A stretch of DNA of 10,163 bases from Clostridiales bacterium (lineage in GTDB: Bacteria; Bacillota; Clostridia; Christensenellales; DUVY01): NCBI GenBank assembly GCA_031290295.1, contig JAITNT010000115.1:1-10163 (forward strand). Reading direction: 5' to 3'. The position numbers and the translations under genes were made by a program. Of the stretch, positions 1 through 5,300 are shown in pieces. Within the stretch, counting starts at the first letter, position 1, and every line of letters begins with the position of its first letter. The notes beneath the pieces are model-generated. The model was given only the letters and a program-made list of their open reading frames with translations, had not been told where the DNA came from and ran no database searches.

Positions 1-195
1 GCGCAGAACAGCTACTTTGAGCAGATATTCGATTGCAGTGAGAGCACCGCTATAAGGTTGCTGAATGCCCTAGCGGATAAAGAATATATAATCAAAAGAA
101 TTATTTACAGCGAGCAAAATCCGCAGGAAGTGCTTGAGCGAAGATTGTATATTAACGACCCGCTTATTACGCTTGTCATAGATGAGCAGCAATGA
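1..195 (+). CDS. Helix-turn-helix protein, C-terminal end; probable replication initiator
   Basis: The first frame is open from base 1 and ends at TGA 193-195, giving the last 64 residues of a protein whose start lies outside the window. The segment reads as a winged helix-turn-helix: a helix with YFEQIFDCSESTAIRLLNAL, then a turn and a hydrophobic strand (EYIIKRIIYS), then a basic stretch with ERRLYINDP. This pattern (F-x-x-x-F-x-x-S-x-x-T-x-x-x-x-x-x-L) is typical of the DNA-binding domain of plasmid, phage and ICE replication initiators in Firmicutes. Those proteins bind repeats at an origin, and the repeats immediately downstream (208-267) fit that role. A transcriptional regulator of the same fold cannot be excluded from this fragment. 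I see no truncation other than the window edge. Confidence 0.65.
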   Translation, partial: AQNSYFEQIFDCSESTAIRLLNALADKEYIIKRIIYSEQNPQEVLERRLYINDPLITLVIDEQQ

Positions 196-230
196 CATAG
201 GGTATGCTCAAAAATGAGTATACCCCTATG
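196..230 (+). terminator. Hairpin directly after the initiator stop; candidate terminator
   Basis: CATAGGG-TATGCTCA (196-210) pairs with TGAGTATACCCCTATG (215-230) around an AAAA loop. This gives about 15 base pairs with one bulged C (223) and one G-U pair. It begins one base after the stop codon, and a T-run (235-239) follows four bases after the stem. That spacing is looser than a classical intrinsic terminator, so it may instead be a replication-origin hairpin or a protein-binding palindrome. The pairing is read directly; the function is inferred. Confidence 0.5.
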
Positions 231-267
231 CTCATTTTTGACAGGAGGGGTACTGTCATTTTTGACA
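208..267. repeat. Three 24-bp-phased copies of TCATTTTTGA, iteron-like
   Basis: TCATTTTTGA occurs at 232-241 and 256-265 in direct orientation, both extended to TCATTTTTGACA (232-243 and 256-267). It occurs inverted as TCAAAAATGA at 208-217. The starts are exactly 24 bp apart, a little over two helical turns, so the copies face nearly the same side of DNA. TGACAG (239-244) can also pair with CTGTCA (253-258). The first copy forms part of the hairpin at 196-230, and the last overlaps the -35 box of the promoter at 262-290. The position next to a probable initiator gene suggests iterons or an autoregulatory operator. Confidence 0.55.
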
Positions 268-290
268 CCCATAATATTACAATATATGAT
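262..290 (+). promoter_or_regulatory. Near-consensus sigma-70/sigma-A promoter
   Basis: The -35 box TTGACA (262-267) is perfect, the spacer is 17 bp, and the -10 box TATGAT (285-290) is one base from consensus. Transcription would start near 297 and read into the leader region and the small-protein/primase genes. The -35 box lies inside the third iteron-like repeat, and the spacer contains the inverted operator AATATTACA (273-281). The promoter is therefore probably repressible. It is the strongest promoter match I see in the window. Confidence 0.65.
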
Positions 291-316
291 TCTGTAATAT
301 TAAAGGTTGTAATATT
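273..316. repeat. Three copies of TGTAATATT around the promoter; operator-like
   Basis: AATATTACA (273-281) is the reverse complement of TGTAATATT at 293-301 and 308-316. The inverted pair is separated by 11 bases and brackets the -10 box. The second direct copy follows 15 bp after the first, downstream of the expected transcription start. This arrangement is typical of a repressor operator, but these are AT-rich 9-mers in an AT-rich stretch, so some of the similarity could be chance. Confidence 0.4.
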
Positions 317-345
317 AATTTGATAACACAGAAAGGAGTATGTAT

Positions 346-417
346 ATGTACTGTAAAACACAAGATCTTGTGTTTCAAAGCTTGTTTTTTGGCAGTCAGC
401 GCACCGCGCCCCCTTAA
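346..417 (+). CDS. Possible 23-residue leader peptide
   Basis: A strong Shine-Dalgarno sequence, GAAAGGAG (331-338), sits seven bases before ATG 346. It opens a 23-codon frame (starting MYCKTQDLVF) ending at TAA 415-417. It lies about 50 bases downstream of the predicted start from the 262-290 promoter. The frame contains the 20-bp palindrome at 356-375, so translation and an mRNA hairpin would interfere with each other, as in an attenuation leader. No function is recognised. The alternative is that this is a non-coding structured element and the frame is accidental. An ATG at 340 is in the same frame but too close to the Shine-Dalgarno site. Confidence 0.25.
   Translation: MYCKTQDLVFQSLFFGSQRTAPP
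356..375. repeat. Perfect 20-bp palindrome
   Basis: AAACACAAGA is followed immediately by its exact reverse complement TCTTGTGTTT, with no mismatch. It can act as a dimeric protein site in DNA or as a hairpin in the leader RNA. It contains AACACAA, the core of the GAACACAA motif that recurs at module boundaries elsewhere in the window. Confidence 0.7.
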
Positions 418-582
418 GAGCAGAGAGCAGCATCCCATTTCTTTTTTGTGTTCTCAAACCGCAATGAATAAATATGCAAGGTCGGGTATAACGAGCGGCG
501 CGACGCAAAATTTCGTGTTTATACATTTTATGCATAAATATACAAAATCGGACGGTGGGAGAGACCACGGAGGAGATAGACG
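418..582. other. Non-coding stretch before the small acidic gene
   Basis: I find no supportable gene here. Positions 427-459 resemble 3184-3214 (26 of 31 aligned bases, all five differences transitions, plus a 2-base gap). The minus-strand copy of GAACACAA lies at 446-453. An AT-rich segment (about 511-550) contains the perfect palindrome TTTATGCATAAA (527-538), which could be an operator or part of a secondary promoter for the genes starting at 583; no clear -35/-10 pair is visible. The Shine-Dalgarno GGAGGAG (569-575) belongs to the gene at 583. Confidence 0.4.
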
Positions 583-741
583 ATGAATACGCAAGAAAAA
601 CAGGAGAGGGTTATTACCTTCGAGCTTCGCGGCGGTCAGACCGAGGACGACTTTATCGACGAGTATTTTGCAATGCTGCCCGCCGATGCCGACGAGCTGC
701 CGCCGGTTAAGTTTGTGAGGATTGAGAGCGATGGACAATAG
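583..741 (+). CDS. Small acidic protein of unknown function, 52 residues
   Basis: ATG 583 is preceded by an excellent Shine-Dalgarno, GGAGGAG (569-575), with a 7-base spacer. The frame runs 52 codons to TAG 739-741. The product is soluble and acidic: after a polar start (MNTQEKQERVITFEL) it has a run rich in Asp and Glu (EDDFIDEYFAMLPADADELPP) with no membrane segment or signal peptide. I do not recognise the family. Its last 11 bases overlap the first codons of the polyvalent primase gene, whose own ribosome site is weak, so it probably couples translation into that gene. Small acidic proteins in this position on mobile elements are sometimes anti-restriction or DNA-mimic factors; that is only a suggestion. 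Confidence 0.7.
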   Translation: MNTQEKQERVITFELRGGQTEDDFIDEYFAMLPADADELPPVKFVRIESDGQ

Positions 742-3181
742 GGTTGTTGAGCGGGAGCGGCAAGCTATTGTCGATTTGATTCTTAAAAAAATCGAGGGGT
801 CGGAGCTTGAGTGGTCGCGGGGTTGGCACAAAATCAATACCGCCCCGCAAAACGCCTTAACCGGGCAGATTTATCGCGGCGTCAATTTTTTGACCCTCGC
901 GTTTACGGCGGAGGACAAAGGGTGGGACGACCCCCGGTGGATTACATACGCGCAAGCCGAGGGCATGAACGCGCACGTCAAAAAGGGCGAGAGAGGCTCG
1001 AGGATTTTCAAGTTTACAGAATATGACCGTCTCCGCAAAAAGTCGTTTGACCGTAAGACGACGGCGAACATGACCCCGGACGAGCGCGACGGGTACATGG
1101 AACAAAACGTGTGCCGGTACACGACTACGGCTGTTGTTTTTAATGCGGCGCAAGTCGAGGGCTTGCCCGTCTTGGAGCGGCACGAGATGTCGGAGGACGA
1201 GAGGGCTAACCGGAATGCCTATATCGACGGCATGCTCAAGCAGTCCGGCGTTCGGATAATGCACGGCACCGGCGTAATGAGCGGCGAGGCGTATTACGCG
1301 CCGGACGGCGACTTCATTCACTTGCCCGCTATCAAAGACTTCAAGGGTATGAACGATTATTACGCGACCGCGCTGCATGAGCTTTCGCATTCGACGGGAC
1401 ATAAAAGCCGGTTAAACCGTCCGTTTACCACGTTCAAAAACGACCCGGAGGGATATTCCAAGGAGGAGCTTCGCGCGGAGTTCGCCTCGATGTTTCTGCA
1501 AGCGGAAACGGGCATAGTTTTAGCCGGAGAGCATTTTAACAATCACGCCGCTTATGTGCAGCACTATGTGAACATTATTCGGAAGGACAAGAGCGAGCTG
1601 TTTAAGGCTATTGCCGACGCGAAAAAAATTGCCGAGTACGTCAATGTAAATTACGCGGTCAAGGCTGCGGCGGAGCTTGAGAACACAAAAAAGAATGAAC
1701 CGGTCGCACTAGCCGACGAGCTTGTCGCGGAGCATAAACGGTTTATCGAGACGGAGCAAAGAAAAGGTGAAGCGGCGGCAAAGCGTACCGATACCGCCCC
1801 CGCGCAAAAGGAAGAATCCAAGCCGGCAAGCGAAACGCGGGCAGGTTCTCCGCTTTGGCAGGAATACTCAAGGGTGAAGGAAAAAAATCCGGACACGATA
1901 TTATTTTACCGCGTGGGCGACTTTTACGAGCTGTTTGGTGAGGACGCAAAAACGGCAAGCAGAGAGTTGGAGCTAACGCTTACCGGTCGCGACGTCGGCT
2001 TGCCGGAGCGTATGCCGATGTGCGGAGTGCCGTACCGTGCCGTTGACGGGTACGTCGGTAAGCTCGGTGAGGGCGGCTATAAAATTGCGATCGCAGAGAA
2101 CGCAGGGGAAATCAGGCAAGCCGTCGGGCTAACGGCAGAGGTAAACGAGAACACAAAAAAGAGTGAGGAACAACTCGCTCGCACCGCCGCGTCAAAGCCG
2201 CTTACGGATTATCAACGCCGCAATCTTGACCGTCTTGCCGACATCGAGCGCAACACACCTCAGGAGCTTCTCGTAAAACCGAACTGGTGCGTCTACAAGA
2301 GTTATTACAACAAAGAGAAGCAGCACCGCGAGAAATTCATACTCAAGGCGTTTAACGCGCCGGAGGGGGCTAAGCGTGCAAAATCGAATGACCCGGCGAC
2401 ATGGACAAGCTTTGCGGCGGCGCTTAAATTTGCCCGTGACAACGGTTGCGAGGGGCTTAGCTATGCCCTGGACGGCGCGGCGACGTGCATTGACCTTGAC
2501 AAGTGCTTAGACGGCAAAACGCAGACGGAGCTTGCCGACAGGGTTCTGGGCGGGCTAGAGGGCACATACGTTGAAAAATCGATGTCGGGTACGGGAATGC
2601 ATATTTTTTTGACTGGCGACCTTTTGGAGGGCGGCAAGTATAAAAACTGCGTCAAAGACCACCCGTTAGGCGGCGACCTCGAGGTTTATTCAACGTCGCA
2701 TTTTATCAGCATGACCGGCGCGCTCATATCCGACACAATCGATATGCGCGGTTGCACCCCGGAGGGCAAAGCCTTTATACGGCAGTCGCTCGGCGAACGC
2801 TCGGCGACCGTTAAAGCCGCGCCGGCAAGAATAACCAATCAAACCGACGCGGACGTGGTAGAGCGCATACGGCGGTCAAAGAAAGGCGAGGTGTTCGACA
2901 AGCTCTATGCCGGACAAATTCCTTTCTTCAAAGCCGGCGGCGAACCCGATCACAGCAGAGCGGATTTCGCAATGCTTAACATACTTGCCTTTTTCACCGA
3001 TTGCGACACCGGGCAAATGGAGCGGATTTTTTGTTCAAGCGGGCTGTACCGACCCAACAAAGACTCTTATGTGCGGCGATCGATAGAAAACGCTTGCAGC
3101 AGCTTGTCGCGCCGCGCGGATTATCCGACCGGCGCCGTCCCGGCCAAGAAGCGTCAAGCGCAAGGAGTGAATTCAAGATGA
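731..3181 (+). CDS. Polyvalent protein: ArdC, zincin, MutS-I-like and primase-polymerase domains
   Basis: 816 residues from ATG 731. A TTG at 722 is possible, but a stop lies just upstream in the frame. Domains in order: ArdC-like N-terminal domain, about 8-105 (WxxGW, LTGxxYRGVN, WITYxQA, KKGERGS), an ssDNA-binding antirestriction fold; zincin-like peptidase with HELSH (H216-H220) and a downstream E-E-L-R-A-E (245-250) that may supply the third ligand; a charged linker; a MutS domain I-like module, about 373-458 (FYRVGDFYELFGEDA, PMCGVPYRAVDGYV); a second linker; and an NrS-1-like archaeo-eukaryotic primase domain, about 510-690, with D588/D590 in IDLDKC, SGTGMH ending at H624, and E651. A helical C-terminal domain (about 715-805, SRADFAMLNILAFF then SGLYRPNKDSYVRRSI) resembles that of NrS-1-type polymerases. 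Established knowledge: ArdC fusions of this polyvalent kind travel with conjugating or injected DNA. Inferred role: protecting and priming the incoming strand. The ENTKK linkers are identical at DNA level (see repeat entry). Confidence 0.85.
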   Translation: MDNRVVERERQAIVDLILKKIEGSELEWSRGWHKINTAPQNALTGQIYRGVNFLTLAFTAEDKGWDDPRWITYAQAEGMNAHVKKGERGSRIFKFTEYDRLRKKSFDRKTTANMTPDERDGYMEQNVCRYTTTAVVFNAAQVEGLPVLERHEMSEDERANRNAYIDGMLKQSGVRIMHGTGVMSGEAYYAPDGDFIHLPAIKDFKGMNDYYATALHELSHSTGHKSRLNRPFTTFKNDPEGYSKEELRAEFASMFLQAETGIVLAGEHFNNHAAYVQHYVNIIRKDKSELFKAIADAKKIAEYVNVNYAVKAAAELENTKKNEPVALADELVAEHKRFIETEQRKGEAAAKRTDTAPAQKEESKPASETRAGSPLWQEYSRVKEKNPDTILFYRVGDFYELFGEDAKTASRELELTLTGRDVGLPERMPMCGVPYRAVDGYVGKLGEGGYKIAIAENAGEIRQAVGLTAEVNENTKKSEEQLARTAASKPLTDYQRRNLDRLADIERNTPQELLVKPNWCVYKSYYNKEKQHREKFILKAFNAPEGAKRAKSNDPATWTSFAAALKFARDNGCEGLSYALDGAATCIDLDKCLDGKTQTELADRVLGGLEGTYVEKSMSGTGMHIFLTGDLLEGGKYKNCVKDHPLGGDLEVYSTSHFISMTGALISDTIDMRGCTPEGKAFIRQSLGERSATVKAAPARITNQTDADVVERIRRSKKGEVFDKLYAGQIPFFKAGGEPDHSRADFAMLNILAFFTDCDTGQMERIFCSSGLYRPNKDSYVRRSIENACSSLSRRADYPTGAVPAKKRQAQGVNSR
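1679..2162 (+). repeat. In-frame 16-bp direct repeats flanking the MutS-like module
   Basis: GAGAACACAAAAAAGA is identical at 1679-1694 and 2147-2162, and both copies continue with one variable base and TGA. They encode ENTKK at residues 317-321 and 473-477. The distance is 468 bp, exactly 156 codons, so recombination between them would remove the MutS-like module and leave the rest in frame. The repeats sit in low-complexity linkers rather than in folded domains. Confidence 0.75.
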
Positions 3182-3348
3182 CGGCGGCATCATTTCCTTT
3201 CTGTGTTTTCAAGCGGGGGTTCGGGGGCGGCAGCCCCCGCGGCGACGCGGGCGGGAACACAAGAGGGACGTGCCGCTTCGCGGACGGGAACACAATGTTC
3301 AAACGAAAAACCGTGTTTTTTTTGCCGTTTGAACATAAAGCAGGATAA
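3178..3348 (+). CDS. Doubtful 56-residue reading frame over a structured region
   Basis: ATG 3178 overlaps the primase stop as ATGA and follows AAGGAG (3162-3167) with a 10-base spacer. The frame ends at TAA 3346-3348. The product (MTAASFPFCVFKRGFGGG, then Gly/Arg-rich, then a hydrophobic end) is low complexity and has no recognisable domain. The DNA below it is a series of hairpins and GAACACAA copies, which better explains its composition. The coupled start is a real argument for translation; the sequence itself is not protein-like. Treat it as possible but more likely a structured non-coding element. Confidence 0.25.
   Translation: MTAASFPFCVFKRGFGGGSPRGDAGGNTRGTCRFADGNTMFKRKTVFFLPFEHKAG
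3213..3334. repeat. Cluster of hairpins between the primase and mobilization genes
   Basis: CGGGGGC (3222-3228) and GCCCCCG (3233-3239) form a 7-bp GC stem with a GGCA loop. An alternative uses GCGGGGG (3213-3219) with CCCCCGC (3234-3240). GAACA-CAA-TGTTC is a small palindrome at 3288-3300. GTTCAAACG (3297-3305) pairs perfectly with CGTTTGAAC (3326-3334), and the A-run and T-run inside can extend the stem. None is followed by a T-run in terminator position. Two GAACACAA copies lie here (3255, 3288). The region is far richer in G and C than the AT-rich stretch that follows. Confidence 0.55.
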
Positions 3349-3350
3349 GA

Positions 3351-3455
3351 GGGTGATACATTTTTTCCGATTTTTCCGCAATTTGCTTTTCATATATAGT
3401 GAAATGATACAATCCGGCAAAAACAATCGGCAAATCGTATCAAAATGTATCACCC
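3351..3455 (+). other. Nested inverted repeats upstream of the mobilization genes; oriT candidate
   Basis: GGGTGATACATTTT (3351-3364) has a perfect 14-bp inverted partner, AAAATGTATCACCC (3442-3455). Inside it, TGATAC (3405-3410) pairs with GTATCA (3437-3442), so the hexamer TGATAC occurs four times as two nested inverted pairs. The interior also has near-direct repeats AATCCGGCAAA and AATCGGCAAA. The right arm runs into CACCCTG (3451-3457), loosely like the YATCCTG nick core of MOBP-type origins. The position, just before a ribbon-helix-helix protein and a relaxase, is where relaxosome sites and autoregulated mob promoters usually lie. TATAGT (3395-3400) could be a -10 box but has no good -35. 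Function is inferred. Confidence 0.5.
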
Positions 3456-3484
3456 TGAAAATGACAATTCGGAAACCGAATTTC

Positions 3485-3508
3485 AAGGAGCGGAGAACAC
3501 AAAAAGTG
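3485..3508 (+). promoter_or_regulatory. Ribosome-binding site that decides the start of the MobC-like gene
   Basis: AAGGAG (3485-3490) and GGAG (3492-3495) precede GTG 3506 with spacers of 15 and 10 bases. The alternative in-frame ATG 3461 has no purine-rich site before it and lies beside the end of the inverted repeat. The spacer of the chosen site is AACACAAAAA, so a GAACACAA copy forms part of this initiation region. Confidence 0.5.
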
Positions 3509-3952
3509 GCGAAAGACGACGTAAAGAACAACCAATTTCTGGTGCGCGTGGCGAGTGAAAACACGCTGATATTGTTGGAAGAAATAATGAAGAACGGATA
3601 TTTCTCTACTAAGAACGCAATGCTGAATCGTTGTCTTGACGTGGGCGCGCCGCTTTTGCTTCGGCAAATTACGGGTAAGGATTTCAATGCGGTTGAGCAA
3701 ACGTCCGCAGTTGCTTCACCCGACATCGAGCGCAAGCTGAAACAGCTTGAAATCAACGGAGAGGATTTGTTTGTGCTGTTGAACGTAATAGAACATATGA
3801 CGGCGACGTTATATAACGCTAAGCTCTGTGAGCTTTCAGGGGAGCCTATAGCGGCGGAGGATTTAATGTCCGGTCGCTTGTCGGTGCTGCCTGATAACCT
3901 GAACGCCGTTAAGGCGGAGCTTATCAAACGCTATGAGCGGAGGGCGAGGTAG
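3506..3952 (+). CDS. MobC-like relaxosome accessory protein, ribbon-helix-helix type
   Basis: 148 residues from GTG 3506, ending at TAG 3950-3952. The start is chosen on the Shine-Dalgarno site; ATG 3461 would add 15 basic residues (MTIRKPNFKERR and so on). The N-terminal part (KNNQFLVRVASENTLILLEEI, then a lysine-rich turn, then NAMLNRCLDVGAPLL) reads as a short beta strand followed by two helices, the ribbon-helix-helix DNA-binding fold found in MobC-type accessory proteins of clostridial conjugative elements. The rest is helical and probably serves in oligomerisation or contact with the relaxase. It most likely binds the inverted repeats just upstream, helping the relaxase nick oriT and repressing its own operon. 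One base separates it from the relaxase start at 3954, so the two genes are co-translated. It could instead be only a transcriptional regulator of the operon. Confidence 0.7.
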   Translation: MAKDDVKNNQFLVRVASENTLILLEEIMKNGYFSTKNAMLNRCLDVGAPLLLRQITGKDFNAVEQTSAVASPDIERKLKQLEINGEDLFVLLNVIEHMTATLYNAKLCELSGEPIAAEDLMSGRLSVLPDNLNAVKAELIKRYERRAR

Positions 3953-3953
3953 T

Positions 3954-5300
3954 ATGAGCAGGATTGTATTTAATATCGCGTTTACGTCCAAAGCGCCGCC
4001 CGAAAAGCTATCCGGGAAAGCGCGCGTCGAGTATGAAGCGGAACGCAAATTCTTTAATTTGACAGCGGAATATAACTACTTTACCTATATTTTGAACGAA
4101 AAAAAGGTCGCTAAAAACAAGGATGCGGCGAGCTATTATACCCGCGGCAAGCAATACGTTAACGAGGATATTACGGGACTTTTTAACGATAAAGGGCTGA
4201 TTTCAAAGGAGGATATGGAAAAAATGAAGGCAAAGCTTGCCGCAACGGGGAGCAATATTTGGCATGGTTTTATCTCTTTCGATGAAGAAACGTCTAAGGG
4301 CTTTACCGCGGAGGAACAAGCGATTAAGTTCTTAAAGCAGTCGTTTAACAGCTTTATCGCTCGGTCGCACTTGCGCCGGGATAACGTGGAGCTGTTCGCC
4401 GCGTTGCATACCGATACCAAGCATCACCACCACATTCATTTTAGCTTTTTCGAGAAAGAGCCGCATAGGAACAAGAACGGCGAGCTTGCATATACGCATA
4501 GAGGGAGCTTCGATAAAGCTAACATAGACAACTACCTTATTTCGGCAAATATGTACGTTTCCGATAACAAATATGAGTATTATACAGCCCGCGACCGTGC
4601 AATGGAGAAGCTCGAGCTTATCCGCGCCGCCGGGGTCGCCGCGCGTGAGCATGAGCTGCGCGCTATGCTGTCGGCGCTTAGCGCGAAACTGCCCTCCGGC
4701 GGAAGGCTTTCTTACGCTTCAAAGAACATGACCGAGCTGCGACCTGAAATAGACGCGGTTGCGAACGCATTGGTACAGTCTAATCCGGAAGCGTACGAAG
4801 CGCACAGTGAGGTCATGCGACAGCTTGCGATTCGCGAGCAAGAGGCTGTAGAGATCGCCCGGGATAATCGTGTCGCGTATGTACGCAATCGTCGCTTGAA
4901 CAAGAAAGACATAATGGACGTCATGGCGGTTGCGAACGGAAAAGACTTGCAAAACAAGCGGATTCCGCTTGAATTTACGGATGCGGCGGGTATAGACACG
5001 GGCAAAATCGACTACATCGAGCGGCTAAGATACGACTATAGAACGCGTCTGGGCAATCAAGTAATAGGCCTTATTAAGGACATGGGCGCGGACTACCGAG
5101 CTATGCGGCGTACGAGAGTAAACGACTTACAATTGAAAATTGATTCAAAGCGGCGACGTTCCGGAGCGACCGCCGTGCTGCATGGCTTTGTCCGCGCGCT
5201 CGGCGAGGTTCAGCGCGGAATACAAGCGGACTTTACAAAACGGATGCACGCAATCGAGCGCGAAAACGAAAGAGAAATTGCCGCAGGGAGGAATGCATAA
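3954..5300 (+). CDS. mobL: MobL-type (MOBP) relaxase
   Basis: 448 residues from ATG 3954; an ATG at 3933 lies in the same frame but inside the upstream gene and would absorb this gene's ribosome site (GCGGAGGGCGAGG). The enzyme nicks one strand at oriT, stays bound through a tyrosine, and is carried into the recipient. The diagnostic metal site is HTDTKHHHHIHF (152-163), the histidine triad of MOBP relaxases in the form seen in MobL proteins. The region before it also matches that family: LFNDKGLISKEDMEKMK, then WHGFISFDEE. The catalytic tyrosine is probably in the N-terminal cluster Y40, Y42, Y45 (EYNYFTYI); I cannot say which. From about 220 onward the protein is charged and helical, with many Arg and Glu, probably DNA or partner binding. 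The stop overlaps the next start by one base (TAATG), showing translational coupling to the VirD4-like gene. The length is typical and the frame intact. Confidence 0.88.
   Translation: MSRIVFNIAFTSKAPPEKLSGKARVEYEAERKFFNLTAEYNYFTYILNEKKVAKNKDAASYYTRGKQYVNEDITGLFNDKGLISKEDMEKMKAKLAATGSNIWHGFISFDEETSKGFTAEEQAIKFLKQSFNSFIARSHLRRDNVELFAALHTDTKHHHHIHFSFFEKEPHRNKNGELAYTHRGSFDKANIDNYLISANMYVSDNKYEYYTARDRAMEKLELIRAAGVAAREHELRAMLSALSAKLPSGGRLSYASKNMTELRPEIDAVANALVQSNPEAYEAHSEVMRQLAIREQEAVEIARDNRVAYVRNRRLNKKDIMDVMAVANGKDLQNKRIPLEFTDAAGIDTGKIDYIERLRYDYRTRLGNQVIGLIKDMGADYRAMRRTRVNDLQLKIDSKRRRSGATAVLHGFVRALGEVQRGIQADFTKRMHAIERENEREIAAGRNA

Noticed and set aside
208..267. CRISPR-like spaced repeats
   Set aside because: Only three 10-12-bp units occur, one of them inverted, with 12-14-bp gaps. 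That is far too short for CRISPR repeats and spacers.
320..586. 88-codon + strand frame over the leader region
   Set aside because: It has no ribosome site at its start, covers palindromes and repeat elements, is low complexity, and overlaps the well-supported start at 583.
1847..2105. A functional MutS mismatch-repair gene
   Set aside because: Only the mismatch-recognition-like domain I is present; the MutS clamp and ATPase domains are absent.
3297..3334. Intrinsic terminator after the primase gene
   Set aside because: The stem is strong, but the T-run lies inside the loop side rather than after the stem, so it does not have terminator geometry.
3203..3505. N-terminal extension of the MobC-like protein
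   Set aside because: The frame is open but reads through the hairpins and inverted repeats, and the composition (Gly/Ala/Arg-rich, then Phe-rich) is unlike the gene proper. Ribosome signals support 3506.
3190..3927. 245-codon minus-strand frame
   Set aside because: It is a shadow of the MobC-like gene and the intergenic repeats, with no ribosome site or recognisable domain.
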